In this document: positions 35,401 through 47,570 of the stretch, one piece after another
How the letters are laid out: every line of letters begins with the position of its first letter
How positions within the stretch are numbered: the stretch's first letter is position 1
NCBI GenBank assembly: GCA_013397115.1
Contig: VWZW01004119.1
Coordinates: 310,001-374,000 of the forward strand
Direction of reading: 5' to 3'
From: Edolisoma coerulescens
Taxonomy: Eukaryota; Chordata; Aves; Passeriformes; Campephagidae
Length of the DNA stretch: 64,000 nucleotides
The notes under the pieces: generated by a model
The model's database searches: none
Told to the model about the DNA's origin: nothing
The model's input: only the letters and a program-made list of their open reading frames with translations
Made by a program: the position numbers and the translations under genes

Positions 35401-36372
35401 AAGTTTAATACAATGGGGAAAATTACCTGGGAAAAACACTGGAGCTGCAGGGTGATGGCCCGTGGCACAGAGAGGATACAGAGATCTTCGAGCAGGAAGC
35501 TATTTGGCAGCCTTTCTGCCTTAGCTGGTGGAGAGCAGCCAGGAGCTGATTTAGTCAGTGGGTAGGAGAGGCAGCTCCCAGTGAAGAGTTGAGAAAGCGA
35601 AGGCGGTCCCAGTGAACTATCAAGAAATACTGATCCGGAGTTATTATGTAACATTAGGGTCAGAACTGGAGATAAGAGGCTGATGCATCACAGCGTTAGC
35701 AAACAGCCAGTGTTAATATGTTTGCATAGATAAGGCAGATTTGGCGTGGTACACGGGCATAAAAATGAGGAGCCAACACGAGCTGAAACAGAGCTCAGAG
35801 CACCACTGCCAAGAGATGTAATTCTTGTCTTCATCTCCTTTGAATATCAAGGTTTATTTAGTTTACAAACATATGGGTTTTCAAAGCTATTACAACTGTG
35901 ACATCGATTTAGAAGCTACAGACATGCAAGAGGTTAAGATTAGAGCTGGCCAGGAATTTTCTTACAAAACAGAATTTTGCTTTTTAGCCAGGATTAGTTA
36001 AGACAACTGAGCCTTACAACATCATCCTGCCAGGTGAAAAAATGACTCACTTGACAAGCACAGTGCTGCTGGGATGAGTCCTTTTAAACTGTGTATTTAC
36101 ATAAACATTTATGGGGTGTTATGATTATTAAGAAAAGATGTGATAGGGAGAATTGCACCTTTCAATTGCTCAGGCAAGGGGAGGATAGGTTTGGGAGCCA
36201 CTTCCTTCCTTGGATTTATTAAAGTGGTGAGGAAACTCCTGCTTCTCTGTACAGCAGGGTAGGTTATGCCTTCGTGCCATGCCCTATACCCACTATAACC
36301 TGAGGTTTTTCAAAAGGGTGTTAAAAAGAGAAGAACAAATATTTTATATTGAACTTAATTAAAATTGACATC
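32431..36372. other. Unique AT-rich non-coding DNA
   Basis: No gene, CR1 or SINE is recognised over 3.9 kb. Open frames of 60 to 119 codons on both strands show no known domain. A T run is at about 34962-34975. Confidence 0.6.
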
Positions 36373-36420
36373 TAAAAAAACTCCCCAAAACGAAAAAAAA
36401 AAAAACCTAAAAAAAAAAAA
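36373..36420. repeat. A-rich low-complexity run
   Basis: Almost pure A with a few C and G interruptions, ending exactly at the assembly gap, which it probably caused. Confidence 0.9.
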
Positions 36421-36438
36421 NNNNNNNNNNNNNNNNNN
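36421..36438. other. Assembly gap (18 N)
   Basis: Eighteen undetermined bases immediately after an A-rich run. The odd length suggests an estimated rather than a fixed placeholder gap. Confidence 1.
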
Positions 36439-36502
36439 CCAAAGAAAAGCTTGTTTCATAAAATAATTCTTTACTGGAATAAATGCCCATATGCTAAAAT
36501 AA

Positions 36503-36560
36503 GAGAATCACAGAATCATTTCATTTGGAAAAGACCTCCAAGACCATCAAGCCCAACCTT
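36503..36560 (-). mobile_element. CR1 LINE 3' terminus, antisense
   Basis: AGAATCACAGAATCATTTCA, TTTGGAAAAGACCTCCAAGA, then CCATCAAGCCCAACCTTAA form the complement of the CR1 terminal 58 bases. It continues directly into a trinucleotide repeat. Confidence 0.85.
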
Positions 36561-36592
36561 AATACTACTACTACTAATAATAATGATAATGA
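36561..36592. repeat. (ACT/AAT)n trinucleotide repeat
   Basis: ACTACTACTACTAATAATAA and related units, abutting the CR1 end. Confidence 0.85.
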
Positions 36593-37483
36593 ACAACACA
36601 TCTGTCCTTTTAGCACACTAAAACCCCTGCTACAAAAAGAGAAAAGCAGCAGAATCCTGTGCCAAATCATCACTACAGTCTCAATCGAAGAATTTTGAAC
36701 TTCAGCTCAATTCAGTCAGGCACTGGGGATTATTTGGGCAGAACCCGAGATTACAAATCAAAGAGCAGTGAGCAGCACATGTATATGTTCCAGTTATGAA
36801 AGCTGCTTAATGATTAAAGTCATCTATGCTAAAAAAAAAAAAAAAAAAAAAAGGAAAAAAAAACCTGAAAAAAAGCAAAACTGATGTTGAGATCGGAAAG
36901 TATGTCTGTGGATTGATGGGGCAGAGGTTAAATCCAGATGAGGGTCACTCAAGCCTGGTGTTAGTCTAAATGAGTACAGCATTAATGCTGAAAAATCCTG
37001 GCGCTGAGCTCACCACCTGTCTGCGGCAGAAATCCGAGGTTCAGCTCAAACTTGAGGGTTACTTGCATTTACAACACTTATGTGCTGCTAACCAGGGAGG
37101 AGGAAGTGGGTAAATCTGGCTGTTGTTTCAATCGCTGCTACCATCCTTAAATTACTTTTGTCTGCTGCCTTTTAAAGAGGCACCGCTTCTCACTGCAAGT
37201 GCAACAGGATGCTGGTACTGTGGAAATGTGACAGAGAGCAGTTTCAGTGTGGCAGGGCTTGACATGGTGAATCTTGTCAGGAAAACAGAGCACAACCTGT
37301 CTACTTTTGTTAATTTTTTTTTTTCCTTATAAATTTTTCCTTTACCTTCTTGTTGGCATTTTTTTGCAAAAGAGGTCTGAAAGAGCTAAAGGAGAACTGC
37401 AAATTGTCAATCCTGGCAGTGATGACAATGCAAACATTCAGGTCCTGATCTCAACAAGAGAAATGCCTTACTGACTCAGAACT
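36593..37483. other. Unique non-coding DNA with poly-A tract
   Basis: Contains twenty-two A at 36831-36852 followed by GG and more A. I cannot tell whether the poly-A is the tail of a retrocopy; nothing upstream resembles a processed gene. Confidence 0.55.
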
Positions 37484-37612
37484 GAGCTTTGTGTAACATC
37501 AAAGGGTTAAAATAACCAACACTTAAAGGAAAGAGGAATAGATCACTTACGACACATATTCTATTATTTGCTGAAAACTTGTAGGGTGGATGTAAGCCTG
37601 TTATCATTCACC
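37484..37612. repeat. Direct repeat pair, copy 1 (about 130 bp)
   Basis: This segment recurs at 40341-40471 in the same orientation. From ACATCAAAGGGTTAAAATAA to the end I count about 11 substitutions and one 3-base gap in about 118 aligned positions, near 90 per cent identity. Flanks are unrelated. It is not CR1 and contains no recognisable gene. It could be an unclassified interspersed repeat, a pair of old terminal repeats, or a duplicated conserved element. Confidence 0.85.
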
Positions 37613-39317
37613 AGAAGATAAAATTTGCTGCAGAAGGTACACACTTGGCAAGTGTAGAACAGCTAATCTCAGACCACTAATAGATTTAACCTTGTATATT
37701 CACAGATATTTAAAAGTGTTATGGTTTGAAGGTCAACTCCACTGTCTCCGAGTACAAGGAAAGCAAAGAAAGGAATAAAAATTAGAAAGAATTAATTCTT
37801 CAAAAAGTTTTTACAAATCAAAACCCTGCAGTTTCACACTGAGAACAAAAGAAGCATATTAAACACCAAAGTTTATCAAGACAAATTAGGTCCCAGTTTC
37901 AAATTTTCTTTAATCTTTTGCATCTGAACGTTTTTTTGCCTCATGCTGTTTTCCCTAGTTAAATGTTAAAATGAATTCTAGCCAATACCATTGACTTCCT
38001 CCCTTAAAAATATTGAGACACATAATAAAAAATTAATTACTTCCCCTAATTTCCGTGTGATTCTTTAAAAAGATGTAAAATTCATTTAAAGTAAGTGGTG
38101 ACTTTGTCTTTGAAGATCACGACAATTAACATGGATCAAAGCTTAGGTTCTGTAACGATGATAGCTTATTAGCATAATGAAATTAACTTAGAGACAAGAA
38201 TCTTTAATAGGTACAACAAAAACGCTTTAATAATACTTGAAGAAAATTATGTATTTGGTAGAAGTACAACAGTTTCAGACTTTCTATCCAATTAATAAGT
38301 TGTTAATTAACTCCTTTTCCAAACAATGTGCACTTTAAGTTAACATCTGCCCATTGGATAACACTTTCCAATGGTATTTTTTTTTTAATATACTGTAGAA
38401 GTGCAACACTGTTTTACTGGGAATTCCTTGTAGGACTATTCTTATACCAGGGAAACAGGACCCAAATATAGTAATATCTTTTCTACAGCCAACCAATTAA
38501 AAAAAAAAAGAGAAGGCTTATTTCAAAGATGGGGAGGAGGAATGGGTAATTCCTTAATTCTGGCTGCATTGTTTGTGTGTAGTCTCAGATTTCTTTGCAT
38601 TGTCAATAGAAATTATTTTCTGCAGTTTATATTCCCCTGCAAAATGGCTCTCTGCTGATTAGTGCCTTATATAGACCTGATTTGGGAGCAATTTTCATAT
38701 CTTTTTAAAATATCTATTTATAGTTCCATAGTACAAGATTTTACAGTCTTGTTTTATAAGATTGTAAATCAATAACTATTGTTTTTGAAGATACAGAGAG
38801 GGAAGGTTGTTCACAAAAAGTTAAAATAGAACCTTATATATAAAAAGAGTATTTTCGTAGACTTTGCTTTGCAGAGCAGAATAAAAAGCGCTTTCAGCTC
38901 TTGAATTTTTAATTAAAATGACACATTTTTGTTTTAGAGGCTTCTGCCTATAGAGTGGTGAGGGGATCAAAAATTTCACAGAGCATTTTGCAAGTGGATT
39001 TGGAGAACACACGTGACTGCTCTGCTCGGGCTGCTTAGGCCAATGATGGAACAATTAAAGAGGCCTTATTTGAAACAAATGAGTTATTATATTCTATTGG
39101 GTCAAGGATTCATGTTTTAATAAATCCCTAATTACAGTAACTTTTCATTTAATCTGGCGAATTCTAAGCAAGTTAAGAATTTATGAGAGTTGGAATCAGC
39201 AATAAAAAGTATGCCTGTCTGCCATTCTGCTCAGGGCCACACAGGTTGAACTCATTCTGAGGAGCTTGGAAGCCAGGAATGTATCTCCTGAACAGGGCAC
39301 TGTGACATGATTACATC
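37613..39317. other. Unique AT-rich non-coding DNA
   Basis: Lies between the two copies of the direct repeat. I see no viral or transposon coding capacity, only AT-rich unique sequence with small A or T runs (about 38380 and 38498). Confidence 0.6.
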
Positions 39318-39420
39318 TATGTATGTATAAAATAGTATTATGCATGTATAAAATAATATCGTGCATGTATAAATTATACTGTGCATGCATAAAGCAATAT
39401 TATGTATGTATAGAATACAC
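39318..39420. repeat. Minisatellite, unit 20-21 bp, five copies
   Basis: Units start at 39318, 39339, 39360, 39381 and 39401; the first three are 21 bases and the last two 20. The shared core is TGCATGTATAAA. Divergence between units indicates an old array. Because 21 is a multiple of three, a minus-strand frame reads a YMH-type heptad repeat. This is a by-product, not a gene. Confidence 0.88.
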
Positions 39421-40340
39421 TGTATATTAAATTATGCATAAAATTGTATACAGAATTATTTTGTTATAGTCATTATTAATAATGACCTGGGAAGTCTTCA
39501 ATCCTTTTTTTTTTTTTTTCAGAAACAAAAAAGAAACAACAAAAATCAACCAAATCCCCAGCATGACCATGAGAGCAGTTTTGAGGTGGGTGATTTTTTT
39601 GCCTTGGCAAACTTTTCTACCACGAACCTGTGACTACACAAAGCTTTTTGTGCACCATCCAGCCAAAACTCTCCCAGTCACTACTGGCTGAGAGCAGGAT
39701 TTCTATTTCTGATCATGTGTGGTGCTGGCCAGGCTCCTCTCAGCTCCTGGTACGTGGCTGTCAGGGTACAGGAACCTTTGAAAAAAAACACCAAAATTGA
39801 GTTGCAATGAACGTTTTCATGTGAAATTTGTATATTTAGAAATTTATCATTGGGATTTTCTGGTTCAACACCACCTTGAGTGCAGCACTCCCAGCCAAAG
39901 GCAAACACTGTCCCCTCTAGAACAACACCCTTATGAGAATTAACTCATTAACACCCAGCAAACAAACACAGCACAGGTTTACCATCCACTGAAACACCTT
40001 TTTCGTTGGGATTGAAACAAGGTGCCACCAATAACTCACCTGGAAACTGCATGACAATGGAGAGAAATCAAGGAAACTGCTGTTTTCTGCACACAGGCAG
40101 TACCTCTACCTTTCCAAAGTCTGTGGTCTCTTTACTGACCATAAATGTGCAAAGTCCTGTGAATTACATCTGTAGCTGGTTGAAATTCCTTTTTGTTGCT
40201 GTTGTTTCATTTTGAAATTTGCTGGGGTGGGTTTGGTTGGTTGGGGGTCTTTTTATTGCAAATCAGAACTGATCATTTTTCAAAACTTCTCCTAAAATAT
40301 CAAAGGCTGAAAATCCTCGTTTAGAAACGAAATAGAGCAA
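39421..40340. other. Unique non-coding DNA
   Basis: A T run at 39507-39521; otherwise no feature recognised. Confidence 0.6.
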
Positions 40341-40471
40341 GAGCTCTATTTATGCAACATCAAAGGGTTAAAATAACCAGCACTTAAAGGAAAGAGGCAT
40401 AGATCACTTACAACACATATTCTACAATTTGTTGAAAACTTGTGGTGGCTGCAAGCTCGTTATTGTTCACC
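40341..40471. repeat. Direct repeat pair, copy 2 (about 130 bp)
   Basis: Second copy of the segment at 37484-37612, same strand, about 2.86 kb downstream. The similarity begins at GAGCT and ends at TTCACC, after which the two flanks diverge completely. Confidence 0.85.
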
Positions 40472-42549
40472 CCTCTCTGGGGCCTGAGCTGCCCAAGAGC
40501 AATGGGGACAGCACGAGGGACATTGGTTGTGTCCCTGTTTACTCAACAGCTTCCAAGTCTACCTTATTCCCTGGATCTGGGGCAATTCTGCCACCAAAAT
40601 TGCTGCAGGGATTAGCAATATGAAAAGCAGAAGGTTCTTCTCAGAGGAAGCTGACCCAGACCTGGCAGGATTTGGGGCCGTGCCCTGGGGACGCCCCCGT
40701 TAGCGCCCAGCCGAGCTCTCCACAAACTGAGTTCACCCGTTTCCATCAGAATCTGTCTAAAAAAGAAGACACTTCCTTTAAACTCCTGGCTTTTGGCACA
40801 CCAGGGTTTTTTGAGGTAAAACATTTCCAAATCATAAATCCATCAGATATCTCCCCAGTTCCAAGTTCCTTGGTATTCCAAGAAATATGATACAACCTTG
40901 GCTGGGAGGTGCAGTCGAAAGAACATCATCACCTATTGCCTTTCCTGCATACTTCCATGGCATACCTATTTTTCCCTGGATGATTCCCAAGATAAGAAAA
41001 TTCTCTCTCCTTGCTTAACAAAATCCAGTGTTTAAGCTGTGCAAGACGCTGAGTGTGGGCCAGAAACATTACAGGTTCTTCTAAATAAGACATTATTATT
41101 CTTTACAGGAGGAAAAAAGAGATCAGACTCATCTCTAAGCTAAGAAATGCACTTACTGTTCCAAATTTTGAGTCAATATTCAGAGTCAGTTTATACATAA
41201 GGCTTTAGTGGAGATTGATACGATGCCAGAAGATACTAAATTCTCATTTTTAGTGAATGACCACCGCACAGAATTGCCAGCCATGAGTTTCCTTTATGAT
41301 AACAAAGAGCTTGCCAGGAAAACCCTCAGTACAAAAATGGTGCTGATAAATGCATCGATTTAAAGATAACCAGTACAGCACTTCCATTGTTCACACATGG
41401 TTTCATTTTTCGGTCAGCAGAATATATTTCCCTTGCCCAACTTCTCCTTCCAACAAGGTATTTCAGCCTTTTTCCTGCTTTGGAAACAGAAAACTCTATG
41501 ACTAAATCATGAGTACATGATTTAGGTTGGCCTGGCTGGACACACACAAGAGCGGGATTTGGCTGTTGAGAAATGGTGATGTAGCAGGTTTTTGAAATTA
41601 TATAATAGCTTTCTTTTTCCATCTTATTCCGAATTATCTCCATGGAATTAAAAAAAAAAGGTCTATTTTCATTTATTATTCCCTTTAAAATATCACCTTT
41701 GCCCATCAACGTGGTGGTGTTAGTCCCAGCTTTCTGTGATTTCTCTCACTTGTGCCCTGGATTTGGGATTCTCTTGATGGCCCTGTTCTTTCAGTGATGC
41801 TGTTCCTGTCTGCTTTCGGAATAATTTCTCTTTCACACTTCATTTGCATGTTTTTCTCACTGCATGGGAAAAAAACCCAAACAAGCACAAGTTTCCTTGT
41901 CTCCAGCTTCACAACTGAGCAAAACATATATTCCCTTTCCTTCCCATTCCCCCTACCCTGCTGTAGAGTTGGAAATGTTGCTTCAGACGTTCATGTGCAG
42001 CATTGTGGAAAACCATGAGCAAAAATCCTGGCTGTGAATCGGGAAAGTCTGAGCTGAATCCCTTTGGATAATGACCTGAAGGCCACATTGCACTAAAGGA
42101 CAGAAGATACCCAGGCTTCAGGTAAAGGCACAATTTCATCTTTTTCAATTCATATTGGTTTAAAACCTTTACGTTTTACTTGCAGATTTTGATAAGTACC
42201 TACTAAATTCCACCTTTTTAAACAGGAATTTTTCTTCAGTACTTTTGCCTTCATTGACAAGGACTTCTTAAATCTCAAGTGCAACATGACAGACGAACTG
42301 ACTCAAAGGAAGAGCTCCATGGTGGGGTCAGCCCAATTTTTACTCACCTCTTGCAACTTTACTCTTTCTCCCTGCATATGTTTCATCACACACTGAAAAC
42401 TTCAAGGCAGAAATCACTTTAGAAAAGTTACATCACCCGTTTAAGAAAAACAAACAATCTAGAACCTAACTTATGGTAGAGGTGTTCCTGCCTATACCCG
42501 GAATTGTGCTGTTACCTGTCCCTCCTCTTCCCCTCTGGAAGAAGTTGTA
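40472..42549. other. Unique non-coding DNA
   Basis: No gene is supported. Open frames of up to 127 codons are unremarkable. Holds one perfect inverted repeat, listed separately. Confidence 0.6.
41502..41525. repeat. Perfect 10-bp inverted repeat, 4-base loop
   Basis: Arms CTAAATCATG (41502-41511) and CATGATTTAG (41516-41525) flank AGTA. It could form a cruciform or bind a dimeric factor. Confidence 0.85.
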
Positions 42550-42659
42550 GACCAGGACGAGCCTCCCCTCAGCCTCCTCTTCTCCAGCTGAGCAGATCAA
42601 GTGACCCAAACCACTCCTCATGTGTCTTCCCCTTCTTCTTTCACCATTTTTGCAGCCCA
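42550..42659 (-). mobile_element. CR1 LINE internal fragment, antisense
   Basis: CTCAGCCTCCTCTTCTCCAG, ACCACTCCTCATGTGTCTTC and TTTCACCATTTTTGCAGCCC match the complement of the CR1 ORF2 stretch just upstream of the usual 3' fragments (family wording: CAGCCTCCTCTTCTCCAGGC..CTTCACCATCTTTGTAGCCC). Unlike the other copies it lacks the 3' end, so it is a remnant of a longer element that has otherwise decayed or been deleted. Confidence 0.75.
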
Positions 42660-45600
42660 AATTTCACGAGTTGGGGTTTCAGGGTCCTGCCAAGCAGTTT
42701 TTATTTGCTACTTGTGTTATACCAGCAAGAAAAAGGCAGCAAGAGCCTGCTCCATGTGCACCCCTTGCTGCTGAGTTACAACTCAGCCACAACCCACAGC
42801 ATTGCCCTGCTCCTCTTGGCCCTCATTACTGAGCACTCAGCATTCTCACCCCGCTTGTCTGCTCTTTAATAAGAAATAAAGCTGTTTGTTTATTTTATAC
42901 CTATTTAACTTGTCGTTTAAGATTTGCAGAATGCCATCAATCTCTGCCTCAGCACGTTGACCTCACTTTAATTGGTGGGGCTCTAAATTCTGCACAGATG
43001 TTATTACTGTGAATTTAACTTTATATAGCAAGAAATTCGGGGCTGCCATATGCTGTCTTTTATGAGCTTGCAGTTTGCAATGAATATCCATGACTAATGC
43101 TTGTGACCCAGGTAAGCCTCTGATTAGGGAAGGTAAAAAGTTTACCCAACTTTATTGCAGCGCTTTCAGTAATTTCACCAACAACTAATGAACACATCTC
43201 CCCTGCCTGTGCAGTGGTACAAAAAATTGCTTAGCTCTTCTTAATATATCTGTCAACATCTAGTGCCATTCTGGGACTCTCATGAGTCAGCCAAAATTTT
43301 CTATGTTCATAAATTGCATATCAGAGGGGATAAGATGATTTCCTCTGATATCCAGCATAAATCAGACCTTTTTATGTTTTTCTAGTGGTTTCTAGTGGTG
43401 CTTGGGGGGGTTGGCTTTTTTTGTTGAATAAACTGGGGCAAAACTTGCTGAAAGTTAGTAGGATTTAGTCAGGTGCCAAATCCAGAATTCAAATATGTCT
43501 ACAAAGTCTAGACAGAAGTAGAAAAACCAGATACACAGAAAATTAGGAAAACCTTTATGAACTGTGATCTATCATAAATGTCTTAAATTTCATTCCACCC
43601 AACACAATAGCTTCAGTTCAGTTGAAGCTCCAAGAAAACCTGTTCACTGTTAGTGAACTTACTGGTCTAAAGGCCAGGGAGAAGAAAACATTATTTCAGC
43701 TGAAGGGAAAACTGGAGAGAAGAAAAGTAGGAAAAAGAAAAAGGCAGTGGGTTTGAATTAGTCATACACATATTTGCAATGCAAAGTAGGAGAAAGTCTT
43801 CAATCAACAGAGAACTGAGGTTGTGGTGCCTCCTCACTGCAGGAATAGAGTCAGGAAACCTCACTTATCCCAAGACAGAACTATCCAGGCTTTCAAATGT
43901 GATTACAAGGAGTGCAGCAGCAGGTAGAGGCGCCTGTAGATCAGAAGTCCTTGCCTACTCTTATTTCCATGTCTTAGCCTTACCCCTGCTAAATACTTTG
44001 CCCAGCCATCAGCAAACAATAATAAATTCCCGCTCACTGTCAATAACATTTATCACAACCAGAGGCATAGAAGAAAAACCTGAAAATATGAATAAATCTG
44101 AAGCACTACGAAGTTAAAGTTGCTGGTTAATAAGCAGGGATATGTTTGCAGCAGGTCCTGTGCTCCCAGCAGCTCCATTCACATCTACGGAGTCAGCTCA
44201 CAAAACAGGAATTGGAGCAGTGCTCTCGTGAGTCACTCTGCTTGGAAACCTTTGTATTTTAAAAAAAATAAAATCCCCAATTCAGAAAACCCCCATGTGT
44301 TAAAAGTATCTTAGCCAAGCATGTTATTTCTCTTAAATATACAACAAAACACCACTGTCCTCAAGGTAAATATCCTCTGTTTTATTACTTTAGATCACTT
44401 TTCAGGGCTGCAATCATGTCATTAGGATTGCAGTTCCTGGCTCCAAAAGAAATAACCACCTAACTATAAAATTCTGGTTTCCCAGTCTATTTTGAGGGGA
44501 CAAGCAGAGTTCAGTGGGTCTGAGCCCCCACCACTGAAACCGATGGCAGTAGGTTCAAGTCTCCCACTCCATGGTGTATCCCAAGGAGAATATTTTTTTT
44601 TTCTCAGCTGCAGTTTCTAACAGATGTTCAGGCAGCTCATGTCATTCTTCTGAACTGAATTAGAGAGCTGTGTCAGGAGAAAAGTGTGGGCAGTCTGTGT
44701 CACCCACAGATGCACCAGCAACCTTCCAGCTGGTACCACCAGGGGCTTCTGTGTTTCTGGTATTTTCTTTTGTCACCTAAAAAAATTTGAAATGGGGAAA
44801 AAGTGAAGTTTCTTCCTTTGCCTTTTAGGTGGAAATGAATTTGAACAATAAATCATTAAAATCAGTCTTCTACAGGTCTGCATGAGGCTACCAGAGTGAC
44901 TCCAAGGATCTCTTAGCTTTTCCTCTGAGACTTTTTACCTTTCTGTGCAATACCCTCGAGGATAAGAGCCCAACACCTTTGGTTTCAGCCTGTTATAGCT
45001 AGAACAGGTTTACAGTGTGGGAATTCTGTATTTCATATATCATAACATATTGTAACACGTTATGTTTTATTGTCACTACCTCTGGGGCCAGAAAAGTTGC
45101 ATCTTTTGTGAGTAACTTCTGCAAAAAATAGGATAGGGGAGACCAAAGAATAACAAAAATTATTTCACACTGAGAGGGCTCTCCCTGCAACAACAGCATT
45201 CATCAATAATGGTAATAGCAAGTGGCAGCAAGACACAAGTGTCCTTAAACCACCTTTATGCACTGTTTTCTTGTCCCCCCCTGCAGACAAGGTTTGGATC
45301 CTGCCCTCCCAGGTGGTCCAGATGTGTGCAAAAGCTACATCAACAAGTGTTAGGTAACATGTCCATAGACCAAATCAGCTCAGCATAACCCCAAGAGATG
45401 CTCAAAGCTACTTTTAATCCCGGGCGCCTCAGCTCCTGCTGGGCTTGACAGGCCTGACCTGCCATGGATGTGCAGACTAGGACTCCAATGGTCCTTAAAT
45501 AATGAATTTATTTATTGTTTTTTAAGAACCAGATTGCAGGTATACTTCAATCCCCTTTCAAGGTGATTTTTTACCACTCCACTGTATATTTGCTGTGTTT

Positions 45601-46032
45601 TCGGAGGTCAAATCAGTGGCAGCTTTAATTGCACTTACAAAGAATGTTGCTAAAATGGGCACAGAGTCCTAAACTCAATGTTTTCTTCATTATTTTGCAA
45701 CTTTGGGAGCCTGCCAACATCGTTGCGAGATTTGGCATGCACTTACCTGGAAAGAATGAGGCTTAATATTTCATTTCAGCTTCGCAAGGTTTTCTCCTCC
45801 CGCCAAAAAAAAGAGCAAGCAGAGGAATCAGAAACACAGGCAGAGGGCAAGGCTGGTCCCTCTGATGTGGGTGTAGATCAACATGGCTCTACAAGGTTCT
45901 GGGGAGCTCTCCTGGAAATCAAGAGCAGCTCCACCACAAGTGTCTGCCCCTTTAGCAGCTGCTTCTCCTCTCTGCAAATTTGTGTGCCCAGGGAATGTTC
46001 TTACCTCCTCCTTCCTAAGGCTGGATTGGTAG
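42660..46032. other. Unique non-coding DNA
   Basis: No gene is supported. A stretch at about 42950-43230 mixes AT-rich homeodomain-like motifs with a few CpGs and could be a conserved element, but evidence by eye is thin. A 10-bp tandem (TTTCTAGTGG twice) is at about 43380-43400. The 198-codon open frame starting at 45678 runs into a CR1 remnant and has no known domain. Confidence 0.55.
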
Positions 46033-46083
46033 GTCACAGAATCATTGAGGTTAGAAAAGACCTCCAAGATCGTCAAGTCCAAA
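46033..46083 (-). mobile_element. CR1 LINE 3' terminus, antisense
   Basis: AGGTCACAGAATCATTGAGG, TTAGAAAAGACCTCCAAGAT, then CGTCAAGTCCAA form the complement of the terminal 50 bases of CR1; the body is missing. Confidence 0.82.
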
Positions 46084-46366
46084 AATTAAGAGGTGAGAGG
46101 TTTGTCACGCTTGGAGGTGTGAACTGCAAAGGCCAAGCTGAGAACCTCACCTGCAGCCTTAAAGCCAGATCCATGTTTGACGCCTGCTTTAGACCTTTAA
46201 TACAGAAAATAATCCTCATCCAGCTGTTACTTGGTGCTTGGAACTCACAGACTACTTTGTGTGGACTATTTTAATGTAAAATGTTTTGACAGCCTCAAAA
46301 AGGGGTGGAAATAAAGGTTAGCACCACCCACATCCCACAAGAGCTGCTGTCTACTAATACCTTGGC

Positions 46367-46491
46367 AAGTTAAGGCCAGGTTGGACAGGGCTTAGAGCAA
46401 CCTGGTTTAGTGGAAGGTGTCCCAGCCGTGGCAGGCTGGAACAATATGAGCCTTAAGGTTCCTTCCAGCCCAAACCATTCTGCGATTCTCT
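46367..46491 (+). mobile_element. CR1 LINE 3' fragment
   Basis: Sense copy starting within TTAAGGCCAGGTTGGACAGG and running through GTGGAAGGTGTCCCAGCC to the terminal CCATTCTGCGATTCTCTGA. Only the last four or five ORF2 codons and the 3' tail remain. Confidence 0.92.
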
Positions 46492-47149
46492 GAAGTCAAG
46501 CTTCTGCTTTCCTGGGTTGCTTCAACAAGCATTCAAGTCACCCATGTAAAGCAAAAGTTTTCCTTTTGCTGGTTTGAAACAAGGGCTCCACAGGGCTGAG
46601 GCCCCTCTGGAAAATCACGACATTGGAGCTGGGTTTTTCACGGGCTGGGATGGTACTTACACAGTGAAAGTGCTGCCTGGGAGCAGGGTGGCTCCTGAGG
46701 ATCCTGCCTGGGGTGAGCATCAGGAAGGGGAGACCTACTGCAGTGTCTCCTCCATTGGGGTGCTTCAGCTGTTGAACGAAAGTGTTCTCCTGGTTAGATT
46801 CCTGGAGCTGTGCTTCCCCCATCCACCACAGCTGACTTTCTCCGTGCACCCTGCAAAGACTCCCTAACTCCTGACTCAAGCTGAAATAATCTACCAGGCC
46901 TACAATTTCAGCACAACTATGTCAAAACACTTCTGTGGATCCACTCTTCCCTCTGCAGCCGCCTCACTGAAAGGATTCAGCTATTTGGGAAACAAAGCAC
47001 TGTCCACTGGGAATGAGGACGTCAGATACCGCTTCCAAAGGAGTGATGCCTCAGTATATTTTGGTTTAATATTCTTATGTCAACGACACTGGTAGGAAAT
47101 GGGAAAAGGTAAAAGCTCTGTGAGGCGTGTAAAACGAGCGTGGACAAGG
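46492..47149. other. Unique non-coding DNA
   Basis: Two opposed open frames of 97 and 113 codons at 46538-46879 overlap each other. Neither is recognised. No repeat is seen. Confidence 0.6.
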
Positions 47150-47480
47150 AATGGGAGTGTGACAGTAGCGGCTGGCACGGGTGGCACCGGGGCTGGCAGA
47201 AAACATTCCCTAAGGACCTGAAGCCCTCCCAGCACTCCCGACACGAAGAGTTAAATTTTGCTGTTCGCCTCGGAGGCATAAATCCGCAGCATTTTGACTG
47301 AATCCCATAAAAGTAAATCAGTGTAAGTGAGGCCAGACCGCGGCCCCGCAATCCTGCAGGACCAACGCTGGGAAAAAGGGCCGGCGATCGCAGCGAGCGG
47401 CGGCTCCCGCCACGCTGGTGGCAGAACACAGAGTCAGCCAGGGAGCAGCTGGGAGGCAGCCAGATGGGCAATGAAAGGGG
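47150..47480. promoter_or_regulatory. CpG islet, candidate promoter or enhancer
   Basis: About twenty CpGs lie in 260 bases, densest at 47336-47415 where GC content is high. A minus-strand frame of 219 codons (47022-47681), the longest in the window, runs through it, but its sequence has no domain I recognise and GC-rich DNA favours open frames. No TATA or splice structure can be assigned. It may be an orphan CpG island. Confidence 0.4.
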
Positions 47481-47570
47481 CACAGCCAGCGCCTCAAAAA
47501 AAAAAAAATAGGTTTTTAATTGTAGGAAATTTTGCAAGACATAAAGTTGAATTATTTTCATTTTTTGCTC

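Noticed and set aside
36831..36861. Poly-A tail of a processed pseudogene
   Set aside because: Nothing immediately upstream resembles a transcript, and no target-site duplication was seen.
37484..40471. Endogenous retrovirus with LTRs at 37.5 and 40.4 kb
   Set aside because: The repeats are only about 130 bp, I see no primer-binding site or polypurine tract, and the interval has no recognisable retroviral protein remnants.
44540..44570. tRNA-like B box (GGTTCAAGTC)
   Set aside because: No A box at the right distance and no cloverleaf; isolated 9-bp motif matches are common.
45678..46274. Open frame of 198 codons, plus strand
   Set aside because: Runs through the antisense CR1 terminus at 46033-46083 and has no known domain; chance frame.
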